This document shows, piece by piece, positions 5,702 to 5,822 of a stretch of 5,822 bases of DNA (its first letter is position 1; the number at the start of each line of letters is the position of its first letter). Source of the DNA: Rickettsiales bacterium (GTDB taxonomy: Bacteria; Pseudomonadota; Alphaproteobacteria; Rickettsiales; CANDYO01); assembly GCA_947424995.1 (NCBI GenBank), contig CANDYO010000129.1, positions 1 to 5,822 of the forward strand, written 5' to 3'. The notes below the pieces were generated by a model. The model made no database searches, was not told the origin of the DNA, and saw nothing but the letters and a program-made list of their open reading frames with translations. The position numbers were made by a program, and so were the translations under genes.

Positions 5702-5822
5702 ATGGATTGTATATTCAAAATATACTCAAAACTCTGTAAAAAAGTAAGTAATGTAGTTAGAGTTATTGGTAAGGTTTATATAGGCCTTATCAATGGGGCG
5801 AACAGTACGCTTGATGGATTGA
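5702..5822 (+). CDS. Possible start of an unidentified gene, cut by the window edge
   Basis: From the ATG at 5702 a frame stays open for 40 codons to the end of the window, after an in-frame TGA at 5693-5695. The product begins MDCIFKIYSKLCKKVSNVVR and continues with a hydrophobic, basic stretch (VIGKVYIGLI, 21-30). I do not recognise a family. No clear ribosome binding site precedes the ATG; the region just upstream is the tail of the palindromic repeat. A run of 40 open codons in AT-rich DNA is suggestive but can arise by chance. The minus strand is also open from the window edge for about 31 codons to a stop near 5727, which could equally be the end of a convergent gene. Confidence 0.25.
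   Translation, partial: MDCIFKIYSKLCKKVSNVVRVIGKVYIGLINGANSTLDGL
5709..5725. repeat. Small hairpin, 7-bp stem with CAA loop
   Basis: GTATATT (5709-5715) and AATATAC (5719-5725) are perfect inverted repeats around CAA. The stem is A/T-rich and weak, and no T-run follows. It may be chance or a remnant of a repeat. It lies within the doubtful open frame at 5702. Confidence 0.35.
5765..5794. repeat. Hairpin, 10-bp stem with 10-base loop
   Basis: ATTGGTAAGG (5765-5774) pairs with CCTTATCAAT (5785-5794) at all ten positions, one of them a G-T pair, around a 10-base loop. No T-run follows on the plus strand. If the frame at 5702 is not a gene, this could be part of a terminator region or another repeat remnant. 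Confidence 0.35.

Overview
The window is AT-rich chromosomal DNA carrying four complete, colinear plus-strand genes: nuoG, nuoH and nuoI (three subunits of respiratory complex I) and cysS (cysteinyl-tRNA synthetase). The complex I proteins are of the alphaproteobacterial/mitochondrial type. NuoG lacks the extra N7 iron-sulfur ligands found in E. coli. NuoI and NuoH carry long stretches typical of Alphaproteobacteria. Together with the low GC content, the short nuo gene cluster and intergenic palindromic repeats beginning CGTCATYC, this points to a Rickettsiales bacterium, probably an intracellular one. I cannot name the genus from the sequence.

Layout. Positions 1-475 are non-coding and hold an 18-bp perfect palindrome, a small hairpin and a degenerate palindromic repeat (about 112-231). 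nuoG (476-2530), nuoH (2518-3549) and nuoI (3554-4039) are packed as one transcription unit. nuoH starts inside the end of nuoG, and nuoI starts 4 bases after nuoH. The 175-base gap after nuoI is almost filled by a 132-bp palindromic element with three nested hairpins (4058-4189). cysS follows (4215-5582). The last 240 bases hold a shortened relative of that element (about 5631-5695), two small hairpins and a 40-codon open frame running off the window edge that may or may not be a gene.

Function. NuoG and NuoI carry part of the iron-sulfur chain that brings electrons from NADH towards quinone, and NuoH is the membrane subunit that helps form the quinone site. The other complex I genes (nuoF, nuoJ and so on) are not next to this trio, so the operon is split here. 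cysS is an unrelated housekeeping gene for translation. All four proteins look intact. I see no defence system, CRISPR array, transposase or RNA gene. The most unusual content is the family of intergenic palindromic repeats, not a new protein system.
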